A stretch of 64,000 nucleotides of DNA from PALSA-607 sp963825425 (GTDB lineage Bacteria > Actinomycetota > Actinomycetes > Acidothermales > Acidothermaceae): NCBI GenBank assembly GCA_963825425.1, contig CAWGTF010000010.1, positions 62,001-126,000 of the forward strand. Reading direction: 5' to 3'. The notes beneath the pieces were generated by a model. The model saw only the letters and a program-made list of their open reading frames with translations, was not told the DNA's origin and made no database searches. The translations under genes were made by a program, and so were the position numbers. Position 1 is the stretch's first letter, and every line of letters begins with the position of its first letter. Of the stretch, positions 1 through 7,116 are shown piece after piece.

Positions 1-133
1 TGCCGACGTCGAACGCGGCTCGAACGCAACGCGTCGCGGTCTGCGCCTCGACCTGCGATCCGTGGGTGATCCAGTTGCCGTACGCGATCTCGCTGACGAT
101 GAGACCGCTCTTGCCGAGGTGTCTGAATTCCAT
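1..133 (-). CDS. Aldo/keto reductase, N-terminal part (runs off the window)
   Basis: Only the first 44 residues lie in the window; the gene continues beyond base 1. The ATG at 131-133 opens a protein beginning MEFRHLGKSGLIVSEIAYGN, which has the R-x-LG-x-SGL-x-VS start of the Kv-beta-like branch of the aldo/keto reductase superfamily, followed by a conserved ITHG and Cys/Ala helix. The family are NADPH-dependent TIM-barrel oxidoreductases acting on carbonyls in the cytoplasm. The catalytic Asp/Tyr/Lys/His residues lie outside the window, so substrate class cannot be judged. It sits upstream-to-downstream with the DUF3043 gene on the same strand, 60 bases away. Confidence 0.8.
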   Translation of the reverse strand, partial: MEFRHLGKSGLIVSEIAYGNWITHGSQVEAQTATRCVRAAFDVG

Positions 134-193
134 GAATTCCAGCCTATGACGTCGGAGCGGATCGTGCGGCGGGTGGTCGTGCGGGTCTGCTGG

Positions 194-790
194 TTAGACC
201 TTTGTTCCGCGCGCGACCCGCGGACCCGGCATTCGCATCCGCCGAAACTGCAACGCCCGCATCGCGGCGTACAGACCGATGCCCCTCGTCGACTCGGCGG
301 GAAAGCGAATCGCGATCTGCTTGCGGATCGCCTGCGCCATCAGGATCGAATCGAAGACCGAGCCGAGGATGTAGGCGTACAGGGCGAACGTCGTGATCAG
401 AACGACCACTTTGACGTGCGGGAAGATGAATCCGAGCAGGATGACCGGCACCGCGATCGGCACAAAAAGGCCAAGCACGTTGCGCCGCGCATCGACGTAG
501 TCGCGTGCGAAGCGCCGGGCAGGGCCGCGATCGCGCAACGGCAGCGCACTGTCGTCGCCACGGCGCATGGCCTCGCGACGCAGCCGAGCCTGCTCCGGGG
601 TGAGCCGACCGCGTTTGCCGGTTCCGCGCACGGCTCGCCCGCCCGCACCGATCGCCGAGACCTTCCGCGCTGCCTCGGCTTCGCGTCGTTTCGGAGTCGC
701 CTTCCCCTTTGTGGGGGCGGCCGGAGACGTGCCGAGGGGATCCCGTGGGTTCGCAACCCCGGCGGCGTCTTTGGTTCCACGTCCGAACAC
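194..790 (-). CDS. DUF3043 family membrane protein
   Basis: A 198-residue actinobacterial protein that I recognise as DUF3043. The first half is polar and very basic (Lys/Arg-rich, with the stretch around KRGRLTPEQARLRREAMRRG), then two hydrophobic segments (about residues 110-150, containing LGLFVPIAVPVILLGFIFPH) and a basic tail. I chose the GTG at 788-790 (VFGRG start): members of the family begin this way and the longer frame to 889 runs into the promoter area of pspA on the other strand. The sense strand carries TAACCT seven to twelve bases upstream, so the transcript may be nearly leaderless. Function is unknown; divergent from pspA. Confidence 0.75.
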   Translation of the reverse strand: MFGRGTKDAAGVANPRDPLGTSPAAPTKGKATPKRREAEAARKVSAIGAGGRAVRGTGKRGRLTPEQARLRREAMRRGDDSALPLRDRGPARRFARDYVDARRNVLGLFVPIAVPVILLGFIFPHVKVVVLITTFALYAYILGSVFDSILMAQAIRKQIAIRFPAESTRGIGLYAAMRALQFRRMRMPGPRVARGTKV

Positions 791-891
791 GGAGCACAGG
801 TTAGCCCCCGCGGGAACCCTCTGCCGGTGCGGTCCGTCGACACATAGGGTGGAGATGCTCGATGCGACCGCCAATGAAGGAGCCGGCACCC

Positions 892-1701
892 ATGGGTGTG
901 ATGAAGCGCATGTCGCTCATCTTCAATGCCAAGGCCAACAAGGTCCTTGACCGCGCTGAAGACCCGCGCGAAACACTTGACTACAGCTACACCAAGCAGC
1001 TGGAGCTGCTGCAGAAGGTGCGGCGCGGCGTCGCCGACGTGGCGACGTCCCGCAAGCGGCTTGAGCTCCAAGCGACCCAACTGCAGCAGCAGGCCGACAA
1101 GTACGACGGCCAGGCCCGCGCGTCGTTGGCCGCGGGTCGCGAAGACCTCGCCCGCGAAGCGCTGACCCGCAAGTCGGCGCTCACCCAGCAGATCAGCGAC
1201 CTCCAGACTCAGCACGCCTCACTGTTGGCCGAGGAGGAGAAGCTGACGCTGGCGTCGCAACGCCTCCAGGCCAAGGTCGACGCGTTCCGGACGAAGAAAG
1301 AGACGATCAAGGCCACCTACACGGCCGCCGAGGCCCAGACGAAGATCGGGGAAGCCTTCTCGGGTATCTCCGAGGAGATGGGCGATGTCGGCCTGGCCGT
1401 GCAGCGGGCCGAAGACAAGACCCAGAGCATGCAGGCCAGGGCTGGTGCGATCGACGAGCTGCTCGCCTCGGGTGCGCTGAACGACCCGACAGGCACCAGC
1501 ACTGACGACATCCAGCTCGAACTCGACCGCATGTCGAGCACCAACGACGTCGAGTCGCAGCTGGCCGCGATGAAGGGCCAGCTCGCCGGTGCTCCGGCAA
1601 CTCCGGCCATCGAGGGCGCGGCCACTACTGCAACGCCGGCCGCGCCAGCAGCCGCCGCGCCAGCCGAACAGCCAACCGCCCAGCCGGAGGAGTCGTCATG
1701 A
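892..1701 (+). CDS. pspA: PspA/IM30 family envelope-stress protein
   Basis: A 269-residue PspA/IM30 homologue. Almost the whole chain is predicted coiled coil (residues about 20-215, Gln/Glu/Ala rich), with the family's amphipathic N-terminal helix (MKRMSLIFNAKANKVLD) that docks on anionic membranes. The last 50 residues are an Ala/Pro/Thr-rich tail longer than usual. The family forms ESCRT-III-like polymers that guard or remodel the plasma membrane under stress. ATG 892 was chosen because AAGGAG (877-882) lies nine bases upstream; the ATG at 901 is an alternative. The stop overlaps the next gene (ATGA), so pspA-pspAA are translationally coupled, the start of a four-gene pspA-pspAA-htpX-pspAB unit. 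Confidence 0.93.
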   Translation: MGVMKRMSLIFNAKANKVLDRAEDPRETLDYSYTKQLELLQKVRRGVADVATSRKRLELQATQLQQQADKYDGQARASLAAGREDLAREALTRKSALTQQISDLQTQHASLLAEEEKLTLASQRLQAKVDAFRTKKETIKATYTAAEAQTKIGEAFSGISEEMGDVGLAVQRAEDKTQSMQARAGAIDELLASGALNDPTGTSTDDIQLELDRMSSTNDVESQLAAMKGQLAGAPATPAIEGAATTATPAAPAAAAPAEQPTAQPEESS

Positions 1702-1976
1702 TCCTGCGCATCCTCGGCGAAGGCCAGTTCGATATCGCAGACCACACGGTCGAGGCGCTGAACGGCCTCGACAACGAGTTGCTCGCCGCGGTCGAGAGTG
1801 GCGACGAGAGCGCGTTCCGGCGCACCCTCGCCGAGCTGCTTGCCCTTGTCCGCGAAGTCGGGGAACCGGTGCCCGACGACCACCTCGGCCCGTCCGAGTT
1901 GGTCCTGCCCGGCGCTGATTCAACCCTGGAGGAGGTGCGTGCGCTGCTCGGCGACGAGGGACTCATCCCTGGCTGA
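1698..1976 (+). CDS. pspAA: PspA-associated protein PspAA
   Basis: A 92-residue soluble acidic protein starting MILRILGEGQFDI, the hallmark of the PspAA domain. The domain is a small alpha/beta unit nearly always found next to PspA in actinobacteria, archaea and some Firmicutes, and thought to modulate or partner PspA; a biochemical activity is not established as far as I know. Its ATG overlaps the pspA stop codon and htpX begins 14 bases after its stop, so all are probably on one transcript. Nothing unusual in length or composition. Confidence 0.88.
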   Translation: MILRILGEGQFDIADHTVEALNGLDNELLAAVESGDESAFRRTLAELLALVREVGEPVPDDHLGPSELVLPGADSTLEEVRALLGDEGLIPG

Positions 1977-1990
1977 TCGGCGTCCGTCTT

Positions 1991-2914
1991 ATGGCCCGAA
2001 CCCGTTTTGCCGCAGACCGCGGTCTGTCGGCCCGCATGGTCTTTGTCATGTTCCTGCTCGGGCTCGTGTACGTCGTGTTCGTCGGCGTGCTCATCGCGAT
2101 TCACCTGTCACCGATTCTCATCGCCGTCATCGCCGGCGGCTTCTTCCTGTTCCAGTTCTTCGGCTCCGACCGCATCGCGTTGTACGCGATGCACGGCCGG
2201 ATCGTGACGCCGGAGGAAGCACCAGAGCTGCATGCCATCATCGACCGGCTGTGCGCAATGTCGAACACCCCGAAGCCGAAGGTCGCGATAGCCGATAGCG
2301 ACGTGCCCAACGCATTCGCGACCGGCCGCAGCCAGAAACGAGCGGTCGTGTGCGCGACCACTGGCATCATGCGCCGGCTCGACAACGAAGAGCTGGAAGG
2401 CGTGCTGGCTCACGAGATGTCGCACGTCGCACACCACGACGTCGTCGTGATGACGATCGCGTCGTTCCTCGGCGTGCTCGCCGGTCTGGTCACCCGATTC
2501 GCGTTCTACGCCACGATGTTCGGCGGTGGAAACCAGCGCGGGCGCAACAACAACCAAGACAGCGCTGCGCTTGTCGAACTCGTCGTGCTGCTCGCATCGG
2601 CGATCGTCTACGCGATCAGCTTCTTCCTGATCAGGGCGCTTTCGCGATACCGCGAGCTATCCGCGGACCGGTCGGGTGCGCTGTTGACCGGGCGGCCATC
2701 GTCGCTGGCCAGTGCCCTGCAGAAGGTGACTGGCGCGATGGGTCAGATTCCGACTCGCGACCTGCGCTCGGCCGAGAGCTTCAACGCGTTCTTCTTCACG
2801 CCGGCTCTTGCTCCCGGCTTCTCGCTCTCGTCGCTGTTCTCGACCCACCCGTCGCTCGACAAGCGGCTCCAGCAGCTGGCTGAGATCTCCCGCGAGCTCG
2901 GTCAGGGCAGGTAG
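1991..2914 (+). CDS. htpX: M48 family zinc metalloprotease HtpX
   Basis: A 307-residue membrane-bound M48 peptidase. Two N-terminal membrane segments (about 15-60), the zinc-binding HEMSH motif near residue 141, two further hydrophobic segments (about 155-172 and 192-213), and the downstream RELSADRSGA block carrying the third zinc ligand Glu and the conserved Asp/Arg. The catalytic Glu of HExxH is present. HtpX degrades misfolded membrane proteins, with its active site facing the cytoplasm. It lies between pspAA and pspAB with very short spacers, which ties it to the PspA membrane-stress response instead of to heat-shock genes. No strong ribosome site is seen; coupling to pspAA is likely. 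Confidence 0.93.
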   Translation: MARTRFAADRGLSARMVFVMFLLGLVYVVFVGVLIAIHLSPILIAVIAGGFFLFQFFGSDRIALYAMHGRIVTPEEAPELHAIIDRLCAMSNTPKPKVAIADSDVPNAFATGRSQKRAVVCATTGIMRRLDNEELEGVLAHEMSHVAHHDVVVMTIASFLGVLAGLVTRFAFYATMFGGGNQRGRNNNQDSAALVELVVLLASAIVYAISFFLIRALSRYRELSADRSGALLTGRPSSLASALQKVTGAMGQIPTRDLRSAESFNAFFFTPALAPGFSLSSLFSTHPSLDKRLQQLAEISRELGQGR

Positions 2915-2916
2915 GA

Positions 2917-3498
2917 ATGGGTTTCTTCGACACGGTGCTCGGCCGGACGAAACCAGTGAAGGCCGACCTCGACGACCTGTTCGCGTTGCCGTCCGCGGCC
3001 CTGACTCTTCAAGCTGGGCTCGACTTCGTGCCCACGGGCCTTGGGTCGGTGTGCTTCAAGGCCGCCGAGGGCGCCGCGTTCGCGCGCACGCAGGCCGACG
3101 TCCAGCAGTTGCTCGATTCTTCGTCGGCGGGGAGCGCCCCGAAGGTCGAACTCAGCAAAGACAGCTTCGGTTACACCTGGTTGCTGGTACGCCACGACGC
3201 CGCCGACGTCCCAGGTCTCGTCACTGACCTGCATGCGGTCAACAGTGGTTTGCAGGACGCCGGGTTCGGACCACAACTGTTGTGTTCGCTGATCTCCTTC
3301 GCGCATGCCGACGGCCGGCGCCTGGCGCTTGTCTACTTGTACAAACGCGGCACGTTCTATCCGTTCGCGCCGCTCGGCACCGACCAGCACCGTGACAACG
3401 CGCTGGAGATCCAGGCGCAGGGCACGCTCGCAAACGACATGAAGGTCGAGCCCGAGCTGACCCGTTGGTTCCCGGTCTGGGGTGCGCCCGGGCTGTGA
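2917..3498 (+). CDS. pspAB: PspA-associated protein PspAB
   Basis: A 193-residue protein beginning MGFFDTVLGRTKPVK, typical of PspAB, the partner encoded with PspA, PspAA and HtpX in actinobacteria and archaea. It has no signal peptide or membrane segment; the central region (FGYTWLLVRH, then LCSLISFAHADGRRLALVYL) is a beta-rich fold. The family's biochemical role is unknown. It begins two bases after the htpX stop, and its own stop overlaps the GTG of the glycerate kinase gene, so the stress unit runs on into a metabolic gene. Confidence 0.88.
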   Translation: MGFFDTVLGRTKPVKADLDDLFALPSAALTLQAGLDFVPTGLGSVCFKAAEGAAFARTQADVQQLLDSSSAGSAPKVELSKDSFGYTWLLVRHDAADVPGLVTDLHAVNSGLQDAGFGPQLLCSLISFAHADGRRLALVYLYKRGTFYPFAPLGTDQHRDNALEIQAQGTLANDMKVEPELTRWFPVWGAPGL

Positions 3499-4580
3499 AC
3501 CTGCGGCCGGCTGCACCACGGCGGGTGCTCGTCGCGTCCGACTCGTTCGGCGGCTCGATGTCGGCCAACGAGGCTGCCGACGCGATCGCTGCCGGATGGC
3601 GCGAGGGTGCGGCCGCGGACACCGTGACGGCACTGCCATTGTCCGACGGTGGGCCGGGCTTCGTCGACGTCCTCAACGCCGGATTGCACGGCACGCTTGT
3701 CGAGCTCGAGGTTCGCGATCCACTCGGCCGCCCGGCTCGAGGCGCCGTGCTCGTCGTCGACTCAGGCGGTCGCCGCACGGTCTATGTCGAGTCGGCGCAG
3801 GCCTGCGGACTGCACCTGCTGCAGCCGTCCGAACGAGATCCGAGCCGGACGACGTCGGCGGGGGTCGCGGCCCTGCTGCGGGCTGCGCTCTCTGCGGGCG
3901 CAGAGCGGATCGTGGTCGGCCTTGGTGGTTCCGGCACCAACGACGCCGGCCGCGCCATGATCGAAAGCCTTGGCGCCGACGCCGAACGCCTGCGCGGTGT
4001 CGAGCTCGTGGTTGCGACCGACGTCGACAACCCGCTACTGGGGCCACTCGGTGCGACCGCGGTCTTCTCGGCGCAGAAGGGCGCGACACCTGACCTGATG
4101 CCGGTACTGGAGGAGCGGCTCGCCAGCTTCGCCGACCTCATCGGGCCGGAACATGCGCAGCTCCCCGGTGCCGGCGCCGCCGGCGGCCTCGGGTTTGCCC
4201 TGTTCGCGCTGGGTGGGCACCGCGAGAGCGGCGCCGACCTAGTGCTGCGGGAGCTCGACGTTGCCGACCGGATCGCGGCATCCGACCTGGTGATGACGGG
4301 GGAGGGGTCGCTAGACGGTCAGTCACTGCGGGGCAAGCTGCCGGTGCGGGTGGCCGCGAGGTGTCTCGACGCGGCGGTTCCGTGCGTGGCGATCGCCGGG
4401 CGAGTCATGCTGGGACGCCGTCAGCTGGCCGCCGCAGGATTCGTCCGCGGGTATTCAATCGAGGACTACGCCGGCTCGCTCGAGGCGGCGATCGCGCTCG
4501 GGGTCTCGGGGCTTCGCGGGCTCGCTGCCCAGGTAGCCGGGGAATGGCGGCCGGCGACGCCGCGCGGTGGCGGACTTTAG
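3495..4580 (+). CDS. Glycerate kinase (GarK/GlxK family)
   Basis: A 361-residue glycerate kinase, phosphorylating D-glycerate to phosphoglycerate with ATP and feeding glyoxylate/serine breakdown products into glycolysis. Recognised from the N-terminal VLVASDSFGGSMSANEAA block, the LPLSDGGPGFVDVL motif and the GLGGSGTNDAG glycine-rich loop. Length is normal for the family. I chose GTG 3495, which overlaps the pspAB stop as GTGA, over the longer in-frame start at 3465 that lies deep inside pspAB. In M. tuberculosis the homologue (Rv2205c, from memory) also sits beside erpA, so the position is ancestral. Confidence 0.9.
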   Translation: MNLRPAAPRRVLVASDSFGGSMSANEAADAIAAGWREGAAADTVTALPLSDGGPGFVDVLNAGLHGTLVELEVRDPLGRPARGAVLVVDSGGRRTVYVESAQACGLHLLQPSERDPSRTTSAGVAALLRAALSAGAERIVVGLGGSGTNDAGRAMIESLGADAERLRGVELVVATDVDNPLLGPLGATAVFSAQKGATPDLMPVLEERLASFADLIGPEHAQLPGAGAAGGLGFALFALGGHRESGADLVLRELDVADRIAASDLVMTGEGSLDGQSLRGKLPVRVAARCLDAAVPCVAIAGRVMLGRRQLAAAGFVRGYSIEDYAGSLEAAIALGVSGLRGLAAQVAGEWRPATPRGGGL

Positions 4581-4665
4581 GGCCGCATTGGGGATGACCG
4601 GCGCCTCAACCGGTGTTGGTCATGAGACGATGGGATCAGAAGCGTTCTTACCAGGGAGCATATTG

Positions 4666-5052
4666 ATGACCGCTCAAGGCGACACCACCACACGACCTGA
4701 CGCTGACGCCGACACGGCGACCGGCGTCACTGGGATCGTGCTGACCGATCACGCCGCCGCCAAGGTGAAGGCGCTGCTCGAGCAAGAGGGTCGCACCGAC
4801 CTCGCCCTGCGCGTAGCGGTACAGCCCGGTGGCTGCTCAGGTCTGCGCTACCAGCTCTACTTCGACGACCGCTCGGTTGACGGCGACCAGGTTCAAGACT
4901 TTGGCGGCGTCAACGTCGTCGTCGACAAGATGAGCCAGCCCTACCTCGCCGGTGCCTCGGTCGACTTCGTCGACACGATCGAGAAGCAGGGCTTCACGAT
5001 CGACAACCCGAACGCCGGCGGCTCGTGCGCCTGCGGCGACTCTTTCCACTAG
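4666..5052 (+). CDS. erpA: Iron-sulfur cluster insertion protein ErpA (A-type carrier)
   Basis: A 128-residue A-type Fe-S carrier. The three cluster-binding cysteines are present: one in PGGCSGLRYQLYF and the pair in SCACGDSF at the C-terminus. About 25 acidic/Thr residues precede the HesB fold, slightly longer than the enterobacterial protein. A-type carriers receive clusters from the SUF scaffold and pass them to apo-enzymes. Start ATG 4666 follows AGGGAG at about 4653-4658. It lies upstream of the respiratory genes; the Rieske protein in this window needs a 2Fe-2S cluster, a plausible but unproven functional link. A strong hairpin follows the stop. Confidence 0.92.
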   Translation: MTAQGDTTTRPDADADTATGVTGIVLTDHAAAKVKALLEQEGRTDLALRVAVQPGGCSGLRYQLYFDDRSVDGDQVQDFGGVNVVVDKMSQPYLAGASVDFVDTIEKQGFTIDNPNAGGSCACGDSFH

Positions 5053-5064
5053 TCCTTCCCACCT

Positions 5065-5091
5065 ACCGGCCCTGCCCTCGGCAGGGCCGGT
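5065..5091 (+). terminator. Stem-loop terminator after erpA
   Basis: A perfect 12-base-pair inverted repeat (ACCGGCCCTGCC / GGCAGGGCCGGT) with a three-base CTC loop, 13 bases after the erpA stop. There is no T-run, as is common for actinobacterial terminators. Confidence 0.75.
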
Positions 5092-5133
5092 GGCATGTGG
5101 GCGATCGTGTGGTGCCTGCGATGATGGGAACTG

Positions 5134-6132
5134 ATGACTGAGCAGATGCGCATCGCGGTGACCGGATCGATTGCGACCGATCACCTGATGTCCTTCCCTG
5201 GGCGGTTCGCCGACCAGCTGATGCCCGATCAGCTGCACACGGTCTCGTTGTCGTTTCTCGTCGACAGCCTGGAGATTCGTCGGGGCGGCATCGCGGCCAA
5301 CATCTGCTTCGGCATCGCGGCGTTTGGCCTTCGTCCGATCCTGGTCGGCGCGGTCGGCTCGGACTTTGACGACTACCGGTCCTGGCTCGAACGGCACGGC
5401 GTCGACACGGTGTCGGTGCACATCTCCGACTTGCACCACACCGCACGCTTTGTTTGCACGACCGACTCCGATCAAAACCAGATCGCCTCGTTCTATGCCG
5501 GCGCCATGAGCGACGCCAGGTACATCGAGCTCGGCCCGGTCGCGTCGCGGGTCGGCGGCCTCGACCTCGTCGTCATCAGCCCGAACGACCCTCAGGCGAT
5601 GCTGCGGCACACCGACGAGTGCCGCGCCCGTGGGTACCGCTTCGTGGCCGATCCCTCGCAGCAGCTGACTCGCATGGACGGGCCCGAGATCCGCCGGCTC
5701 ATCGAAGGCGCCGCCTTCCTGTTCACCAACGAGTATGAAAAGACGATGACCGAGACGAAGACCGGTTGGTCGGACGCCGAGGTGCTGGCGCGGGTGGGAG
5801 TCAGGGTGACCACACTCGGCCCGCGTGGGGCCATCATCGAACGGGCCGGCCAGCCGCCGATCGAGGTGGCGGCGGTACCCGAGCGGGGGCTGGCCGATCC
5901 GACCGGTGTCGGCGACGGTTTCCGGGCGGGGTTCTTTGCGGGGCTCGCCTGGGGGGTCGGACTCGAGCGGTGCGCGCAGATCGGCTCGTTGCTGGCGACC
6001 TACGTGATCGAGACGGTCGGCCCGCAGGAGTACGAGGTCAAGCCCGGCGCCTTCTACGACCGCTTCGCAGAGACGTTCGGCGACGTCGCGGCGGCCGAGA
6101 TCGGGCACCTGGTCGACGCCGGTTTGAACTGA
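5134..6132 (+). CDS. PfkB-family carbohydrate/nucleoside kinase, adenosine kinase-like
   Basis: A 332-residue ribokinase/PfkB-fold kinase. It has the N-terminal GSIATDHLMSFPG substrate-lid start, the RRGGIAANICFGIAAFG signature-1 region (about residues 50-66) and the C-terminal signature-2 DPTGVGDGFRAGFFAGL, in which the GVGD aspartate is the catalytic base. The closest family I recall is the mycobacterial adenosine kinase AdoK (Rv2202c), which likewise lies between erpA and ctaC; it phosphorylates adenosine to AMP for purine salvage. The substrate is therefore inferred from sequence resemblance and synteny; another nucleoside or sugar is possible. Its own promoter is likely because the erpA hairpin precedes it. 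Confidence 0.82.
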   Translation: MTEQMRIAVTGSIATDHLMSFPGRFADQLMPDQLHTVSLSFLVDSLEIRRGGIAANICFGIAAFGLRPILVGAVGSDFDDYRSWLERHGVDTVSVHISDLHHTARFVCTTDSDQNQIASFYAGAMSDARYIELGPVASRVGGLDLVVISPNDPQAMLRHTDECRARGYRFVADPSQQLTRMDGPEIRRLIEGAAFLFTNEYEKTMTETKTGWSDAEVLARVGVRVTTLGPRGAIIERAGQPPIEVAAVPERGLADPTGVGDGFRAGFFAGLAWGVGLERCAQIGSLLATYVIETVGPQEYEVKPGAFYDRFAETFGDVAAAEIGHLVDAGLN

Positions 6133-6175
6133 CCCGTCGACCTCTCGCCGCGCCAGATAACGAGTGCGCCCTGTG

Positions 6176-6204
6176 GCGGTTGGGCAACCTGCCTGGAGTA
6201 GGGT
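6176..6204 (+). promoter_or_regulatory. Candidate promoter of the ctaC-ctaD-ctaF operon
   Basis: TAGGGT at 6199-6204 fits the actinobacterial -10 pattern, with a weak GGCGGT-like -35 seventeen bases upstream, about 70 bases before ctaC. A 7-bp hairpin (6219-6225 with 6234-6240, ACGGGCG/CGCCCGT) lies in the presumed leader. Suggestive only. Confidence 0.3.
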
Positions 6205-6276
6205 TTTGCCGACCCCGCACGGGCGGGTGCACACGCCCGTCTAGGGCCCGTCCGGCCTGTTCACGGAAGGCGACAC

Positions 6277-7116
6277 GTGAGTCCGAGCACCGACGGATCA
6301 TTGCCGCGATCCCGTCGTCGGCCTGGTCGGTCCGGTCTGGTCGTCCGCTCGGTCATGACCGTGGCGATGCTCGTGCTGGTAGCGGGCTGCTCGAAGGACA
6401 ACGTTCCGCGATTCGCCATGCCGACGCCGATCACCAAAGAAGGCCGGCAGATTCTGTCGCTGTGGCAAGGCAGCTGGATCGCCGCTTTGTTCGTCGGCTG
6501 CCTCGTCTGGGGCCTGATCATCTGGTGCGTGATCGCCTACCGCAAGCGCGACGAGAGCGCCGCGCCGCAGCTCGCTTTCAACCTGCCGATCGAGATCCTG
6601 TACACGATCGTGCCGGTCATCTTCGTCGGCGTCCTCTTCTACTTCACGGCACGCGACGAAAGCTCGATCGACAAGCTGTCGCCGAACCCCGACGTCACCG
6701 TCGAAGTCGTCGGATTCCAGTGGGACTGGCAGTTCAACTACCTGAGCAGCGCCAACGATGCGTCGGCGGTGACGGTGGCAAGTATTACCGGCGACAACGC
6801 CCACGGGTCGCCGGCCACTCTTGAGTTGCCGGCGGGCGAAACAGTGCGCTTCAAACTGGTGTCACCCGACGTGATCCACGCGTTTTGGGTGCCTGCGTTC
6901 TTGTTCAAGCGCGACGTCATCCCCGGGCGCACCAACGAGTTCGAGGTACACATCGACGCCGACAAGGCGGGCAATACCTACGAGGGTCGGTGCACCGAGT
7001 TCTGCGGCCTGAACCACGATCAGATGCTGTTCCACGTCAAGTTGGTCACTCCTGCCACGTACAACGCTGACCTGGCGAAGATGAAGCTCGCCTTCAAGTC
7101 GGGGAGTAGCACATGA
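6277..7116 (+). CDS. ctaC: Cytochrome c oxidase subunit II
   Basis: A 279-residue aa3 oxidase subunit II lipoprotein. The signal peptide ends in the lipobox LVAGC (Cys38). Two membrane helices follow (about 65-90 and 105-127), then an extracellular cupredoxin domain with the CuA site CTEFCGLNHDQM near residues 238-249 plus the upstream His in SPDVIHAFWVP. It accepts electrons from the cytochrome c domains of QcrC, encoded 6 kb away, and passes them to haem a in CtaD. GTG 6277 has GGAAGG seven bases upstream. Its stop overlaps the ctaD start (ATGA). Confidence 0.97.
   Translation: MSPSTDGSLPRSRRRPGRSGLVVRSVMTVAMLVLVAGCSKDNVPRFAMPTPITKEGRQILSLWQGSWIAALFVGCLVWGLIIWCVIAYRKRDESAAPQLAFNLPIEILYTIVPVIFVGVLFYFTARDESSIDKLSPNPDVTVEVVGFQWDWQFNYLSSANDASAVTVASITGDNAHGSPATLELPAGETVRFKLVSPDVIHAFWVPAFLFKRDVIPGRTNEFEVHIDADKAGNTYEGRCTEFCGLNHDQMLFHVKLVTPATYNADLAKMKLAFKSGSST

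Noticed and set aside
4837..6234. 465-residue minus-strand frame opposite the erpA end and the PfkB kinase
   Set aside because: Composition is Arg/His/Asp-rich with no family features; the plus strand holds two well-recognised genes.
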